From: Henckelia pumila
Taxonomy: Eukaryota; Streptophyta; Magnoliopsida; Lamiales; Gesneriaceae
Reading direction: 5' to 3'
DNA length: 64,000 nucleotides
Assembly: GCF_033568475.1 (NCBI RefSeq)
Contig: NC_133121.1
Coordinates: 136,370,375-136,434,374, forward strand
Positions 21,817 through 32,415 of this stretch are shown one piece after another (position 1 is the stretch's first letter; every line of letters starts with the position of its first letter). Below the pieces are notes generated by a model that searched no databases, was not told the origin of the DNA, and saw only the letters and a program-made list of their open reading frames with translations. A program made the translations under genes and the position numbers.

Positions 21817-23139
21817 TTTTGAGATATTTTTTGCTGTGGTTCTTCTGGATATTTTGGATATTTTGTTTTGGGTTTTGAACTATGTATGTTTTGGAGTTTA
21901 TTTGTTGTAGTTGCATCTCTTTTGACTTGTTTTGCGGATACTCTAGCCTATTCTAGTTATGTCGTGGGTTTTAACTGTTGTTGCACTTTATCACTCTTAT
22001 TAGTTGGAGTTTCATGGATATTGTGGTTATTCCCTCAGTGGTGTTTATTCTTTGTTGAATTTATTTTGGGAAGCCTATATGTGTACTTGTGTGCGTGATT
22101 TTTCTATTTTACGCGTTTGGGTTGGTTTTGTTGTTCTCTTTGCTCAGGCTGCCGCTTGCCCCTAATTTTGCATGGTCGTCGACATTTTTCAGGGAAGTGT
22201 CTTTGCTATTGTTATTTTCCTCTTTATTTTTTCGAGCATTTAACACTGAGGACAATATCGCATTCTAAGTGTGGGGGTAGGTCGTTCATTACACTATGTT
22301 TCACATCACTTAGCAATAATTTTCAAAATAAAAAGAGATGAGCACTTGTGGTTTACATGACATACCAATTAGTTTGCTAGATTTTTGATCATTTGAGAAA
22401 TTGTTTTGTGCCTAGAACTGAATGAGATTAGCTGTTGTTTCAAGGAGAAACTTTGATATGAACTAGTTTTGCATTGACTTTATGAGACATCCTTCATGCA
22501 CTTTGGTCAGACTTATGCAAGTTAATTGTGAATTGGTAAGAGGTGATCTCATGAAAAAAAAGAGAAATATTGAAGTTGATAACCCTAGAACTTTTCTGAT
22601 TAGTCCTCGAAGCGAAAATTTAAATGATTATGACTTAGGGATGATTCAGGCGATCTTTGGACCGGTTGAGCCTTTCAAGCCTACCTGATGCAACACTTTT
22701 GTCCCTAGTAAACCCATTGAGCCTGATAAAAATCGAATGGTGTGTGCCAATGGCACACAATTAGACCCCATTCATCAAAGTCATAATTGTTCCACATTTA
22801 GTAGATAGGGAAATGAAAGATAAGAATATGAGGTGAGAAAAAGAAAGAAATTTTTTTTTGGTGAATAAACATGAGAGATCCTTGAACCGAATAACTTTTG
22901 AAGAGTATAAGTTCTGACACTCACACTACACACGTCTCATTCTGTTGATCTTTTATGGGTAGTGTTCGAGTTTTGAATTGCAACGAAAGCGAGGCTTGTG
23001 ATTTTGAAGTATGAGCTTTTGATTGGGTGTGACGAAATTTGATAGATTGAAAGGTTTTGATTATGCCACTCTGTGTTGTAAATCTTCGATTTTTCTCAGC
23101 TCTAATTTCTTCTGATTTGTTCGAGGACGAACAAAAGCT
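21817..23139 (+). other. 3' non-coding region of element C
   Basis: AT/GT-rich. Contains 'ctaagtgtgggggtag' at about 22266-22282, a near copy of the PPT, so there is an internal PPT-like site about 0.9 kb before the real one. Also 'ttgttcgaggacgaacaaaagc' (a hairpin) immediately before the PPT at 23118-23139. Small ORFs here look random. Confidence 0.6.
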
Positions 23140-23153
23140 AAGTGTGGGGGATT
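23140..23153 (+). other. Polypurine tract of element C
   Basis: AGTGTGGGGGATT immediately precedes the 3' LTR start TGATAAG. It is the expected primer for plus-strand cDNA synthesis. Confidence 0.85.
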
Positions 23154-23410
23154 TGATAAGCACGAATTTTATAGCTTATTTGACACTTTATTTTGTCGTA
23201 TTCGTGCTTGTTAAGCATTTTATTCCGAGTTTTGCGCTTAAATCGTCATATTTTCTATGTTTGTAGGTTTGACTAAGATTTGAGAAGAACTGAATATTGA
23301 AGGAAAAGTCAAACAATTCAATGCCATGTTGGAACTTGGCCGGATGACACGGAAAAATCATAAGAGGTCAAGAAGATTGAATAGAATTTATTGCACGGAC
23401 TCTGTGCATG

Positions 23411-23580
23411 ATTTGGAAGAGGGTTCGTGCACCTTCGAAGCAATGGAGATTTGAAGAAAAATAATACACGGACCCCGTGTATCATCTGGGATAGGATTTG
23501 GAAGAGGGTCCGTGCACCTTCGAAGCAATAGAGATTTGAAGAAAAATAATACACGGACCCCGTGTATCATCTGGGATAGG
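23411..23580 (+). repeat. 85-bp tandem duplication within the hairpin array of the 3' LTR
   Basis: Units 23411-23495 and 23496-23580 both start 'atttggaagagggt' and end 'catctgggatagg', with two or three mismatches. The 5' LTR has one copy, so the duplication followed insertion of C. Confidence 0.9.
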
Positions 23581-23841
23581 GTCCGTGTACCATCAAATTT
23601 GAAGATTTTCATCACAGGAAAAAGCACGGACCCCGTGCATCGTCTGGAAGAGGGTCCGTGTAGCTTCGTAAAATGTTTGGGCTGGAGTTTTAATGCATAG
23701 ACCTAGGCACGGACCGTGTCCAGGGTCCGTGTACATCGCAGATATGGAAAAAAATAATTCGTGCAGAATTTGGAAATTTTGAGACTCTTTTATTGGAGGC
23801 AATATTAGACTTTATTTTGGACGAAAAATAGGGCTTTAGAC

Positions 23842-24435
23842 CAGTGTTTTCATAACCGGACCGGTGATCGAATCGGTTTACTTTAAAAAATGGTCCAACC
23901 GGTCGGACCGTTTTAACCGGACGGTCGAACCAAAAAACCGTTTATATAAATTAATATAATAAATAATATATTTTGGAATTTTAAAAACTCAAAAATTATA
24001 TAAATAGACATAAAATATATATTTAACATAGTTTGAAAGCTAAATAAATATATAAATATATTAAAAATATCAATTATAGTTATAAATTATTTAAATAATA
24101 AATTATTTATTTTTTAAAAACCAATAATTATTAACATATATTTTTTAATGAAGTAAAAGTTTCAAATAATAATGTATTTATATATAAAAATATTAAACTA
24201 AGGTTTAAAAATAAAAAATTTAAATTTTCAAAAATAAAAAATTCAAAAAACCGGTTCAACCGGTTCAATCGGTTGAACCAGTTTTTCGGTTCTTGACCGG
24301 TCCAACCAGTTCTTGACCGGTTGGACCGGTTCTGACCGATTGGACCGGTTTTCCGATTTTTGGGGTCGGACCGGACCGGTCCGACAATCGGTTTCCGGTC
24401 GAACCGGCCGGTCTGGTCCGGTTCCGAAAACACTG
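23842..24435. mobile_element. hAT MITE, 594 bp, inside the 3' LTR of C
   Basis: Perfect 10-bp TIRs CAGTGTTTTC / GAAAACACTG and a perfect 8-bp TSD CTTTAGAC (23834-23841 and 24436-24443). The first and last about 150 bp are full of 'ggaccggt'/'accggtcc'-type motifs, so the whole element can fold on itself. The middle is AT-rich. The 5' LTR of C lacks it, so it arrived after C. Confidence 0.95.
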
Positions 24436-25384
24436 CTTTAGACATATAAAAGGGAATAAATCCTAATTGAAAAGAACTTTTTGACTGAGAGACTTTTGCC
24501 AGATTTCGGAATTGACGTCTTAGAGCAGAATTGAAGAACACAAGCGAGATTCGACACCTTCGCTGAGATTTTCTTTATTCTTCTTTTATTGATTTATTTA
24601 TGTTGAATTCAAACATGAGAATTTTGTTTCTTTTTGATATTATGAAGTAGTCGTCTTTTGACCGGGGCCACAATAGGACCAAAATATTATTTTTGTTCAT
24701 GAAACAGATTGATTGAATTTTGATTTATGAAATATTTATTGATTAATATTTGTGCTTATTTTTTGCTTTTAGTCTAGCCAATTAATTGCATGTCTGTTGT
24801 TCAATCCGGACTTAAAAAAAAGATTGAAATTAGCTTCAAAAATATTGATCAACACATGGTTAAACTTACTAAAATAGTATTCGGATTCAATGTGCAATTT
24901 TAGGCGAAAGCTGAAATTCCATAACTCGTGAATGCGTTTTTGTTTAATTAAATTCAATTAAAAATAATTAAACTGTTAAATGAAAATATGATTGTTAATT
25001 CTAAAAATATATTAATAATTATTCTAGGAAATTTCGTCGTGAATATGAATGATTCTTGTTAGATTAAAGCCAATACATGTCAATTTTCGATGTCTGGTAC
25101 CGTTGTGTGTTCCTGATTATTTTCCAAAAATTTGAATCAGTCTTAAAGTTTTTTTGCTCATTTAATTTAATTTTAACTTCTGCTTTAGAATAATTTAGTT
25201 TATTTTCATTAGTTTAATAATTCATAAAAATCCTTTATTTTAATTAGCCTAGATTAATTTGAATAGTCTATATCTTAGTATTTAAACATTAGTCTCTGTG
25301 GGATCGACTTGGACTCTGTCCAACTATATTATAACTTGACCTATTTCACTTGCTAGAATTTTTTCCAACCAAAATCGTTGATCA

Positions 25385-25949
25385 ATGGATAACCCATATA
25401 AAATATCCGTCTCAAAAATGATCTTATTTTAGTTTATTTTGCCCCTTCTCATTTGTTAGTTTGGTAGATGTTATTTTAGTTTAAGGAATAGAAAAACATT
25501 ACAAAACACGGGGATACTTAATTACTATCAGCGACAGAAGCACATACAGTTGAGTATATGATATAATATATGAATATTTTATGGATTTTTATTTATGAAA
25601 TATAGTAGTTGAATATTAGAAAGGTAATATAAATTTAATATGTTAATATAATCAAATTGTCATTTGCGATATATACGTGTGAAATTAATTATAGAAGCAA
25701 ACATAATACAGATTGGTTGAATAAAAAGTGGAAGAGGTTAGTATGCAAAAGAAGCTGAGAAAAATGTGAACAAAAAATGATAGAATTGAAATATGATTTT
25801 TGTGTGTAATGAATCATGATACACCAAAAAACATTTACTAGAAGACACCCAACCTTAAAAAATAGTATAAAATAGTATAGATAGTATGTATGTTCAAATC
25901 TCACTTAATTAATACTGTAATATATTTTTTGCTATACATTAAATTTAGC
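25385..25949. other. Repeated intergenic block of the PMEI/PME locus
   Basis: From about 25430 the sequence ('tctcatttgttagtttggta', 'aagaatagaaaaacattac', 'gatacaccaaaaaac', 'gctatacattaaatttagc') matches 40960-41050, 48110-48475 and 63710-64000. It is non-coding and appears to be part of the unit that was duplicated with the PMEI genes. The first about 36 bp are the right half of the MITE split by C. Confidence 0.75.
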
Positions 25950-27832
25950 AAATAGATGTTTGTTGATCATAATATTGTCTTTATATTCTTGATGGTTGTT
26001 AGACATGACATGCATGATCTTTGGCATATCTATAAAAAAAATTTAAAAAATTTGTGAAAAAAGTTAATTCCATCCGGGCTTGGAAAAAATCCTACTCGTT
26101 TTTCTATGGCTAAGTTTGCGGGCTAAATGAGATTGTAGCTCCATCCGGGTTATAGATGAAGGGATTGAAATTCTAATCCTATCATAGTTATAGCTAAGTT
26201 TGCGGATAATTATTGGGTCTTGAAAAATCCGGATGCAAAATTCGGCGGTACGTAATTTATCTCAAGAGAGTTCATGTTTTTGTTTGATATTGTTGGGATG
26301 AAAGAGTGCTGGATTGTGACACTTTTACTGATTTTTCATAGGTCGCTAAGCATTCTTAGGACAGATTCTTTTGAAGTTGCACGAAACTGGAATGACATGA
26401 CACACACACACATGTTTACGTTAAATTGACAGTGTATTGTGAACAATCAGAAGTTTTTTATTTTTAGTTGTTGAAGTTGAAACTTATCGGAGGCTATGTT
26501 TTTCATGATTCATTCTTACTTATGTCGTTGCTTGCATTTTGTTTTTGCATGTCTTGCTCGAGGGCGAGCAAGAGTTAAGTATGAGGATGTTGATAAGTGC
26601 ATTTGTATGCATTAGTTTGTGATATTTTTTATGTCTATTTTGTGTGCATTAATATTATTTTTATGTATTTCTATGTGTTTTAGTGCATGTGTGTGTATTT
26701 CTCTCCCGGTTGACTTTTTAGGAAAATTGATTTTTTGAAGAGTGAATTACGAAGCAGCCTTGGTCAAAAATTCACATTTAATTTTAGAGAGATCCAAATC
26801 CGATCTCCACTGTTCAAATGAAGATCAAGATTTTTAAAGATGTTGTCCAAATTTCATCTCAATACGACGGCTATAACTTGAGGTATGAATTTTTCGAAAT
26901 CGTCGCTCGCAGTAGAAATTGCGTGGTTCCGGCGTCAGATTTTTCCGAAAAGTCCTTGTGTTGGAAGGAAATTAATTGGTATGAATTTCAGACCATACAA
27001 ATAGAATATATATCATATTTTTTAGGGTTTAGAAGTTTCAGATCGTGAAAAACACAAGGGAGGCCGCTACAAGGCTTGTGAGAGAAGATTTCTTTTTTTC
27101 TTTTCTTTTCTTCTTATTTTTATTTTGGAATTATTGTTTTCAATTATTGAGTAGATTTTCTTTAACCAAGACGACGTGATTGGGCCAGACAAATTTATGT
27201 AGAAAACTTGGATGTTTATTTGGAATTTTTCAGACTTGGTTTTATTTTATTGATTGTTAGATTCATATTTGTCTTGTGGATAGTCTGATCACTTGTTTGC
27301 TCGCATGTTAATCGATTCCAAGTCAACAAATGAGGGATTGATTTCGATCACTTTGATAATCAACATATTGTAAAATCGACTATAAATAGAATTTGATTTC
27401 AGTGTGCGGACATTCAAATTTGATTAGAATTACGAAAGATTAATCCGTGAATATTTGAGTAGGTTTGATTGTTCCAAAATAGACATTTGAACAAGACATG
27501 AGAATTCTCGTGATCTAAGATTAAATCTGAGTCCTGAATCAACAATGTTACATGATTTGTTTGATACCTACGTCTGTCTTGGTTGTCTCATTTTAATTAT
27601 TTTTATCTTCAGTTATTTTAATTCTTATTTTTCAGAAGGTTTTATTTTATTTTCTTATTTTATTTAAATCTAATTTATTTTTATGATTTTGTCTAGATTA
27701 AGCTAAATAATTAATTTTTGAGAATTGACTGCAGTTCCTGTGGGGATCGATACTTGGACTATCTGTCTAGTTTACTATTACTTGACCTGATACGCTTGTC
27801 AATAGATTTATATCACACCGTTTAGCCGGTCA
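25950..27832 (+). mobile_element. 3' remnant of a second Athila-type element, with its LTR
   Basis: About 26050-26590 is internal 3' non-coding DNA ending in 'gctcgagggcgagcaagagt' and a PPT-like 'aagtatgaggatgt'. The LTR is 26591-27832 (TGATAAGTGCATTTG...AGCCGGTCA). The layout copies that of element C (hairpin, PPT, TGATAAG) but the sequence is different. Left of 25950 and right of 27833 the host repeat unit continues (compare 41030-41050), so it is an insertion that later lost its 5' part. No TSD could be read. Confidence 0.75.
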
Positions 27833-28143
27833 AATATTTTATATATCTTGATTATTATGAAATTAAATTTAATCCCCAAAATTCTAGCACTTCTAATTTC
27901 TTCCATAATTTATCAATTTTATAGTATCAAGTGCACTTTTTCTCATCTTTCGATACGATGAGTTGCAAACAAAAGTTGTAAATAAAATAATCAAAACTTC
28001 CAAAACTTAAAACAACATTAAAGATTGATCAAAACTTAAAATAAGATTCACAAATACAGGAGTTGCAAACAAAAATCTTAAATAAAATAATTTAAAGTTC
28101 AAAACTTAAAATAACATTAAGATCGATCGAATGATTAAAAAAT
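27833..28143. other. 3' flank of PMEI gene 1, a locus-specific repeat
   Basis: Blocks 'cttgattattatg', 'aaacttaaaacaacattaaa' and 'aaatacaggagttgcaaac' recur downstream of every PMEI copy (41050-41388, 49150-49453, 50770-50926). Probably 3' UTR and intergenic DNA that was duplicated with the gene. Confidence 0.75.
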
Positions 28144-28695
28144 TCATAGTAACTTATGCTTCATGAAAATCGATAGAATGTCTTCCGCAATTGTAATCAA
28201 AGAAAGCATGTAGGCATTGATGTTTGTCAATGGAGACTTTCGTGTCCTTGGTGGCTCGGAAAAAACATCCTCACAACTTATCGGTCCATTTTGACCAAAA
28301 CCAAGAAAATCATATGTATCTTCATAAGAACTTGACTCAAAGGCATTTATTGCATTTTGGAAATCTTCTATAGATGCCTCATAGAACACACTACATCCAT
28401 CAAAGCATGATCTGATAATTGGATCAGAAGCGGTTTTGTTCAATTTGTCGATAAGTTCTGAGATTTTTATTGCCTTGACTAATGTAATGTCCATCATAAT
28501 AATAACAAGATCTTTCAAGCCGGCATTGAGACCACGAGAATCAGATTTTAAAGAAGAAATACACACATTAGGATTATGTGTTTTCTGGCACACTTGTTGT
28601 ATCAAAGCAAGATTTTTGTTGCTAATTGACATGCACAAAACTTGTGTGAAGAAGAAGAGGATTAAGAAGACTTGTGTGACCGAATGATGACGCAT
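28144..28695 (-). CDS. PMEI gene 1: plant invertase/pectin methylesterase inhibitor family protein
   Basis: Intact single-exon frame, ATG 28695-28693 to stop 28144-28146, 183 aa. A hydrophobic signal peptide spans residues about 6-22 (VTQVFLILFFFTQVLC). The PMEI four-helix domain follows, with the conserved Cys pairs C36/C45 (VCQKTHNPNVC) and C101/C141 (GCSVFY; SCEDVF), plus an extra C97. C-terminal LSLITIAEDILSI is the family's last helix. Length is normal for the family. Such proteins are secreted and form 1:1 complexes with PME or with acid invertase; sequence alone does not say which. 93% or so of residues in the first 50 match copies 3 and 4. A TATA box lies 42-49 bp before the ATG. Downstream copies and PME relics suggest a cell-wall role. 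Confidence 0.9.
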   Translation of the reverse strand: MRHHSVTQVFLILFFFTQVLCMSISNKNLALIQQVCQKTHNPNVCISSLKSDSRGLNAGLKDLVIIMMDITLVKAIKISELIDKLNKTASDPIIRSCFDGCSVFYEASIEDFQNAINAFESSSYEDTYDFLGFGQNGPISCEDVFSEPPRTRKSPLTNINAYMLSLITIAEDILSIFMKHKLL

Positions 28696-28736
28696 TTTTC
28701 TATGCTTGTATGTATATATTTAGTATATGTTCTTTT

Positions 28737-28744
28737 CTTTTATA
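28737..28744 (-). promoter_or_regulatory. TATA box of PMEI gene 1
   Basis: TATAAAAG on the minus strand, 42 bp before the start codon. The same box in the same setting ('cttttatacatgtaagag') precedes PMEI 3 (50051) and PMEI 4 (51519). It implies a 5' UTR of only about 10-20 nt. Confidence 0.55.
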
Positions 28745-28745
28745 C

Positions 28746-29071
28746 ATGTAAGAGGACATTTAAAACACCAAATTTGGTGGAATTAATTAATATTACAAAG
28801 ATGTTATATTATATTGCATCTTTATAAAATCAAAGGGATTCATGTCATTCATTTAAGACCGATATCATTAATTTGTGCAAGATTCAAGATATGGTTATTC
28901 TTTTTTTTTTTTTTTGTGAAATATCTTGATTCTAAAATTAACTATATATACCAACTTTTTTTTTATTTTCCCATCTGGATATACCCAATACCAATGTATT
29001 ATCTTCGGTATTGCACGCAAAATGATGACTTATATCAGATTAAGTTCATCAATCATATTTCATCTTTTTAG
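28746..29071. other. 5' flank repeat of the PMEI locus
   Basis: 'gatatcattaatttgtgcaa', 'gtgaaatatcttgattctaa' and 'ccaactttttttttattttc' recur at 35262-35470, 50290-50560, 51595-51800 and 52740-53000. This is the shared upstream region of the duplicated units; no ORF of merit. Confidence 0.75.
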
Positions 29072-29082
29072 AAATACAGGAG

Positions 29083-29127
<45 letters not shown>

Positions 29128-29155
29128 TGCAACTCCTGTATTTTTAAATCTTATT
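29072..29155. repeat. Inverted repeat around a (TA)n core
   Basis: 'aaatacaggagttgca' (about 29072-29087) and its reverse complement 'tgcaactcctgtattt' (about 29128-29143) flank 36 bp of (TA)n. The same motif is in the 3' flanks of the PMEI genes, so here one copy lies in inverted orientation. Confidence 0.85.
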
Positions 29156-29302
29156 TTAAGTTTTGATCGAGCAGGCGACAGGCCTATGTATATAGATATC
29201 TAGAGAATGCTCATGATCGATATCATTATATTACTTGAGGAAAATCATATAAAAAAAATCATGCAATAATCATTAAATCATCAAGGATAAAAAAAATAAA
29301 AA

Positions 29303-29347
29303 ATATATACATATATGTGTGTGTGTGCGCGCGCACACACATATATG
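29303..29347. repeat. Alternating purine-pyrimidine palindrome (Z-DNA-like)
   Basis: (TA)n-(TG)n-(CG)n-(CA)n-(TA)n. The centre GTGTGTGCGCGCGCACACAC is perfectly self-complementary. About 40 bp of uninterrupted purine/pyrimidine alternation. Confidence 0.85.
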
Positions 29348-29438
29348 GAAAATTCTAAGATGAGTTAAACAATTTAGTACTTACACATAACGCGATACAA
29401 CTATCATTAATATCAAAATAAATTTTGGGAAACAAATT

Positions 29439-29822
29439 TGTAACAACCCGAAATTATATTAATTTGAAATTAATTAAGATTGATATTGATATTCCGAGAT
29501 AGTGAAATTCAAGATTGAATTGGAGTTTTTAAACTTTGATCAGGGATTAAATTGTAATTTTTGAAGAATTCGGGGACTAAAATAAAATTTCCTTATAAAG
29601 GACACATGGCCTTATATTTTATGTATTAGCGATGTATGTGTATGCATTTCTTCCCCAAGGAACCGTCCACTTTTTCTTCTTCTTTCCTCCATTGATTTTC
29701 CTTCTCAAATTTCTATATTTATTGATCCGTCTGATAGATTTCAAAGTTGAACATATATTTGCGATCACCGCTTCGCGATGACTTCGTTATACCATAAATT
29801 TTAGTTCGATCCAACATATGAT
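29439..29822 (+). mobile_element. Element K: start of a gypsy 5' LTR, cut by element J
   Basis: TGTAACAACCCGAAATTA start, typical of Tekay/Del LTRs, then an AT-rich segment and 'ttcttcttctttcctccatt'. It stops at about 29822, where minus-strand RT sequence of J begins. I infer that the LTR resumes at 32416 and ends at 33826, giving about 1.8 kb, a usual size for this group. The link across J is inference. Confidence 0.6.
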
Positions 29823-30280
29823 TTTGAGATGTAGTTATTCTTGATGGTGACATGATTCAATTGTCTGTAATCAATACATAACCACATCGATTCATCTTTC
29901 TTCTTGACGAACAACACGGGTGCTCCCCACGGAGAAACAATCGGACGAATATATCCCTTATCAAGCAGATCATGCAACTGCCTTTTCAATTCCCTCATCT
30001 CTGACGGCGCCAAACGATAAGATGCTCGGGATATAGATGCAGTTCCTGGTACTAAATCAATATCAAATTCAACCCATCGCATTGGAGAAAAACCAGGAAT
30101 CTTGTAAAGGAATACATTAGGATACTCGCTGATTATCGATAACTGATCAATACTCGGACTACTCGTTGACATATCAATAGCATAAATGAGGTAGCCCTAC
30201 CCACCTGACTCTAAGACATGACATGCCTTCATAGCCGATAAAAGTGGCATAGGAGGTCGCACACCCTCACCATAAAAGTA
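29823..30280 (-). pseudogene. Element J reverse transcriptase, N-terminal part only
   Basis: Minus-strand frame with chromovirus-type RT start: [20 protein letters not shown], then [41 protein letters not shown] and [13 protein letters not shown]. The catalytic YxDD motif would lie further on and is absent. Two stops (about 30278 and 30193) separate it from the protease frame, which is the same frame. The truncation point is at about 29830. Confidence 0.87.
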
Positions 30281-30940
30281 TCAGCTTTCACCCTCATCCG
30301 GATGAAACTGTACCAGACGCTGATAGCAATCCACAGTAGCGTGATACAAAGTCAGCATATCTATTCCCAAAATACATTCAAAATCTGAAATTGCTAGAAT
30401 TATCAGATTAGCAGATAACACATGACCCTCAAACTCTAGAAGGCAACCCATCACTAGACACTTAATTACTATCTCCTGCTCCAGCGGAGTAGATACAACT
30501 AAATTCAGGTCTAATGATACATAAGACAAACTATGTCTCTTAACAAAATGACTAGAAATAAAGGAATGCGATGCTCCAGTATCAATTAAAACAAGTACAT
30601 GAATACCACATAGTAAAAAGGTATCTGCCAACATGTGATCGCTTTCCTCCATATTCTTCTCCTGAGAAAGAGAAAATACCTGCCCCTGAGCACGTGGGCC
30701 AAAACTAGAAAAACTCGGTGGTGCTAGATGCTGATGTGGATGAATAGAATCCTGAGATACAACCTGTGATCCCGATCCACTGACAGCTCTCATACAATTA
30801 GGACAATCTATCCGCAGATGCCCCGGCTCGCCACAAATAAAACAAGCACCAGAAGCCTTCAGACAAGAAACTGCAGGATGTTTTCCACCACATTGACTGC
30901 AAAACTCATCCTTCTTATTCTTTTTCCCAAACCGGAACAT
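30281..30940 (-). pseudogene. Element J gag knuckle and protease
   Basis: Open minus-strand frame of 219 codons in phase with the gag pieces upstream. A CCHC knuckle CFICGEPGHLRIDC lies near 30845-30804. A Ser/Gln/His-rich linker follows, then a retropepsin-type protease with VLIDTGASHSFISSHFV (about 30590-30540) and ECILGIDML (about 30375-30350). It ends at TGA, where the family usually has Trp. Confidence 0.85.
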
Positions 30941-31711
30941 GCATCATGAAACACGAGAACCAAAATAAGTAGTAGCAGTAGAAGAAGAAGATGTAGAACT
31001 TGATTTCATAACAGATGGAACCCCTAGCCCAAGAGATCCACTAGACTGTCTTGACATCATCAGTTGTGCCCGCCTATTGCTGTTCTCCACTTGACGGTAC
31101 CGATTTACCAAAGTCTCATAAGATGTAGGATCATCACAAACGACAACTTCTGAATAGATATCTTGATTCAAGCCTTGCAGAAAGATATCATACTTGGATG
31201 TATCACTCTCACTGATATGAGTACTGTACGACAACAGATCAATAAATCATTGCTGATACTCGTCAATAGTCATAGATCTCTGCCTTAGAGTCAGCTGCTC
31301 CATAGATCGTGTCTGACGGACTGCTGGAGGAAAATATAATTTCTGAAACTGCTGGCGAAAATCCCCCCAAGTCACCCGTCCTCTCTCAGTGTACGCCTGA
31401 GCAGCTTTGACATCCCACCACAAGGGTGCTCGACCATCTAGAACAAACTCAAGAACCTCCAGTTTTTGCTCTTCAGTACAATCGAAAGTCCGAAAAGCAC
31501 TCTCGATTCTGGACATCCAACTCCTTGCCTCTTCATGATTCTTACCCCCCAACAAGGGTTTCGGTCCTACTTGCATGAATTTATTGATAGAGTAACGACA
31601 TCTACCCTCGTGTTGATGATGTCAATCCTCTTGATGATTGCTATGGTGACGATGATGTTGGCCACCCTCCTGACCAACACTACCATGACTCTCATCACCT
31701 CTTTCGGCCAT
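30941..31711 (-). pseudogene. Element J gag
   Basis: ATG at 31711-31709 on the minus strand (MAERGDES...), His-rich N-terminus, then the gypsy gag domain (about 31576-31247) with LLGGKNHEEARSWMSRIESA, LEFVLDGRAPLWWD and WGDFRQQFQKLYFPPAV, and ESDTSKYDIFLQGLNQDI downstream. Three in-frame TGA codons (31624-31622, 31249-31247 and 30946-30944) break an otherwise continuous frame with no shift. All three are TGA, as expected from decay of CGA at methylated sites. Confidence 0.87.
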
Positions 31712-32415
31712 ATCCTGAAAATATTTGCACATTTTAAATCTCAAATGCGCAAGTTCTATAATCCTTAACTAAGCTAATAAGTACTCCCAAAACTTAAATA
31801 GATCCCCGAACCATACCTTAGTCCGTAGTTAGCCCTTTGGAGTCTCTAGTTTTGGATGACTATAACAACGCCTTTGTTATTCCAAAACCTTATTATAAGT
31901 CGATAGGGCTCTCAAGTGTATACCTCACACTATATAACTGAAGAAGAAAACTCGAAAATTTGTAATTCAAAATGAATACAAATGACCCCTATTTATAGCC
32001 CCCAAACCCGGTCAAGTTCGAAGCCTCCGAACTCGGGTTCAAATCGTTCGATCCAGCTCCTAGCTAGCATGCAAGACACGTCAGGTTTGAAGCGTCCGAT
32101 TGTAGGTTCGGACCATCCGAATTGCTCTATGTCCAACACTTGTTAAAATCCATAGCTGAATCATCCTGCCTGGCTGGCCAAAAGGAGTTCGGACCGTCGG
32201 ATCACCTCTTAATTCCGAAGTCAACAAGGCTCAATCAGATATCCCGAACTGCTGGGTTCGGATCTTCCGAATTCACTTTGGACCATCCGATCTGGCCCAA
32301 AACTTTGGAAGCCCAATTCTTTATTCTGAAACCCCTTTAAGCCCTTGAATTTTTTAATTACTAACTTAATCATGATTGTCATATTATTATCTTAAATGGA
32401 ATATGGGTTACTACA
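31712..32415 (-). repeat. Element J 5' LTR and leader, with TATA box and palindrome array
   Basis: The LTR starts TGTAGTAACCC (minus). A strong TATA box CTATAAATAG lies at 31998-31989. Between 32017 and 32300 there are six or so variants of TTCGGACCATCCGAA, a short palindrome, in U3. The 3' end of the LTR could not be fixed for lack of a clear PBS. Confidence 0.7.

Larger units (their letters stand above)
14902..25384 (+). mobile_element. Element C: Athila-like Ty3/gypsy element lacking RT, RNase H and integrase
   Basis: LTRs 14902-16441 and 23154-25384 (TGATAAGC...TCA) flank a PBS matching tRNA-Asp, a gag-protease region, a third ORF and a PPT. The flanks ATTGA (14897-14901) and ATGGA (25385-25389) are a TSD with one mismatch. 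tRNA-Asp priming, the gag and protease style, long LTRs and an ORF after pol are typical of Athila/Tat elements. The pol reading jumps from the start of RT to the last residues of pol near 19150, so the enzymes for transposition are missing. The element may once have moved in trans. Confidence 0.92.
23154..25384 (+). repeat. 3' LTR of element C (2231 bp, enlarged by a MITE and a duplication)
   Basis: Aligns with 14902-16441, but has a 594-bp hAT MITE at 23842-24435 and an extra 85-bp unit at 23411-23580. It ends GTTGATCA at 25384. Removing these two insertions leaves roughly the length of the 5' LTR. Confidence 0.92.
29823..32415 (-). mobile_element. Element J: 5' two-fifths of a Ty3/gypsy element
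   Basis: Minus strand: LTR start TGTAGTAACCC at 32415, TATA box at 31998-31989, leader, gag, protease, and RT up to VTIKNNY at about 29830. There it ends abruptly; the rest of RT, RNase H, integrase and the 3' LTR are missing. No PBS of initiator-Met type was found in the leader. It seems to have inserted in the LTR of K and then lost its 3' half. Confidence 0.8.

Noticed and set aside
23388..23627. Frames made of repeated peptide units in the 3' LTR of C
   Set aside because: They are produced by the palindromic repeat array and appear in both strands.
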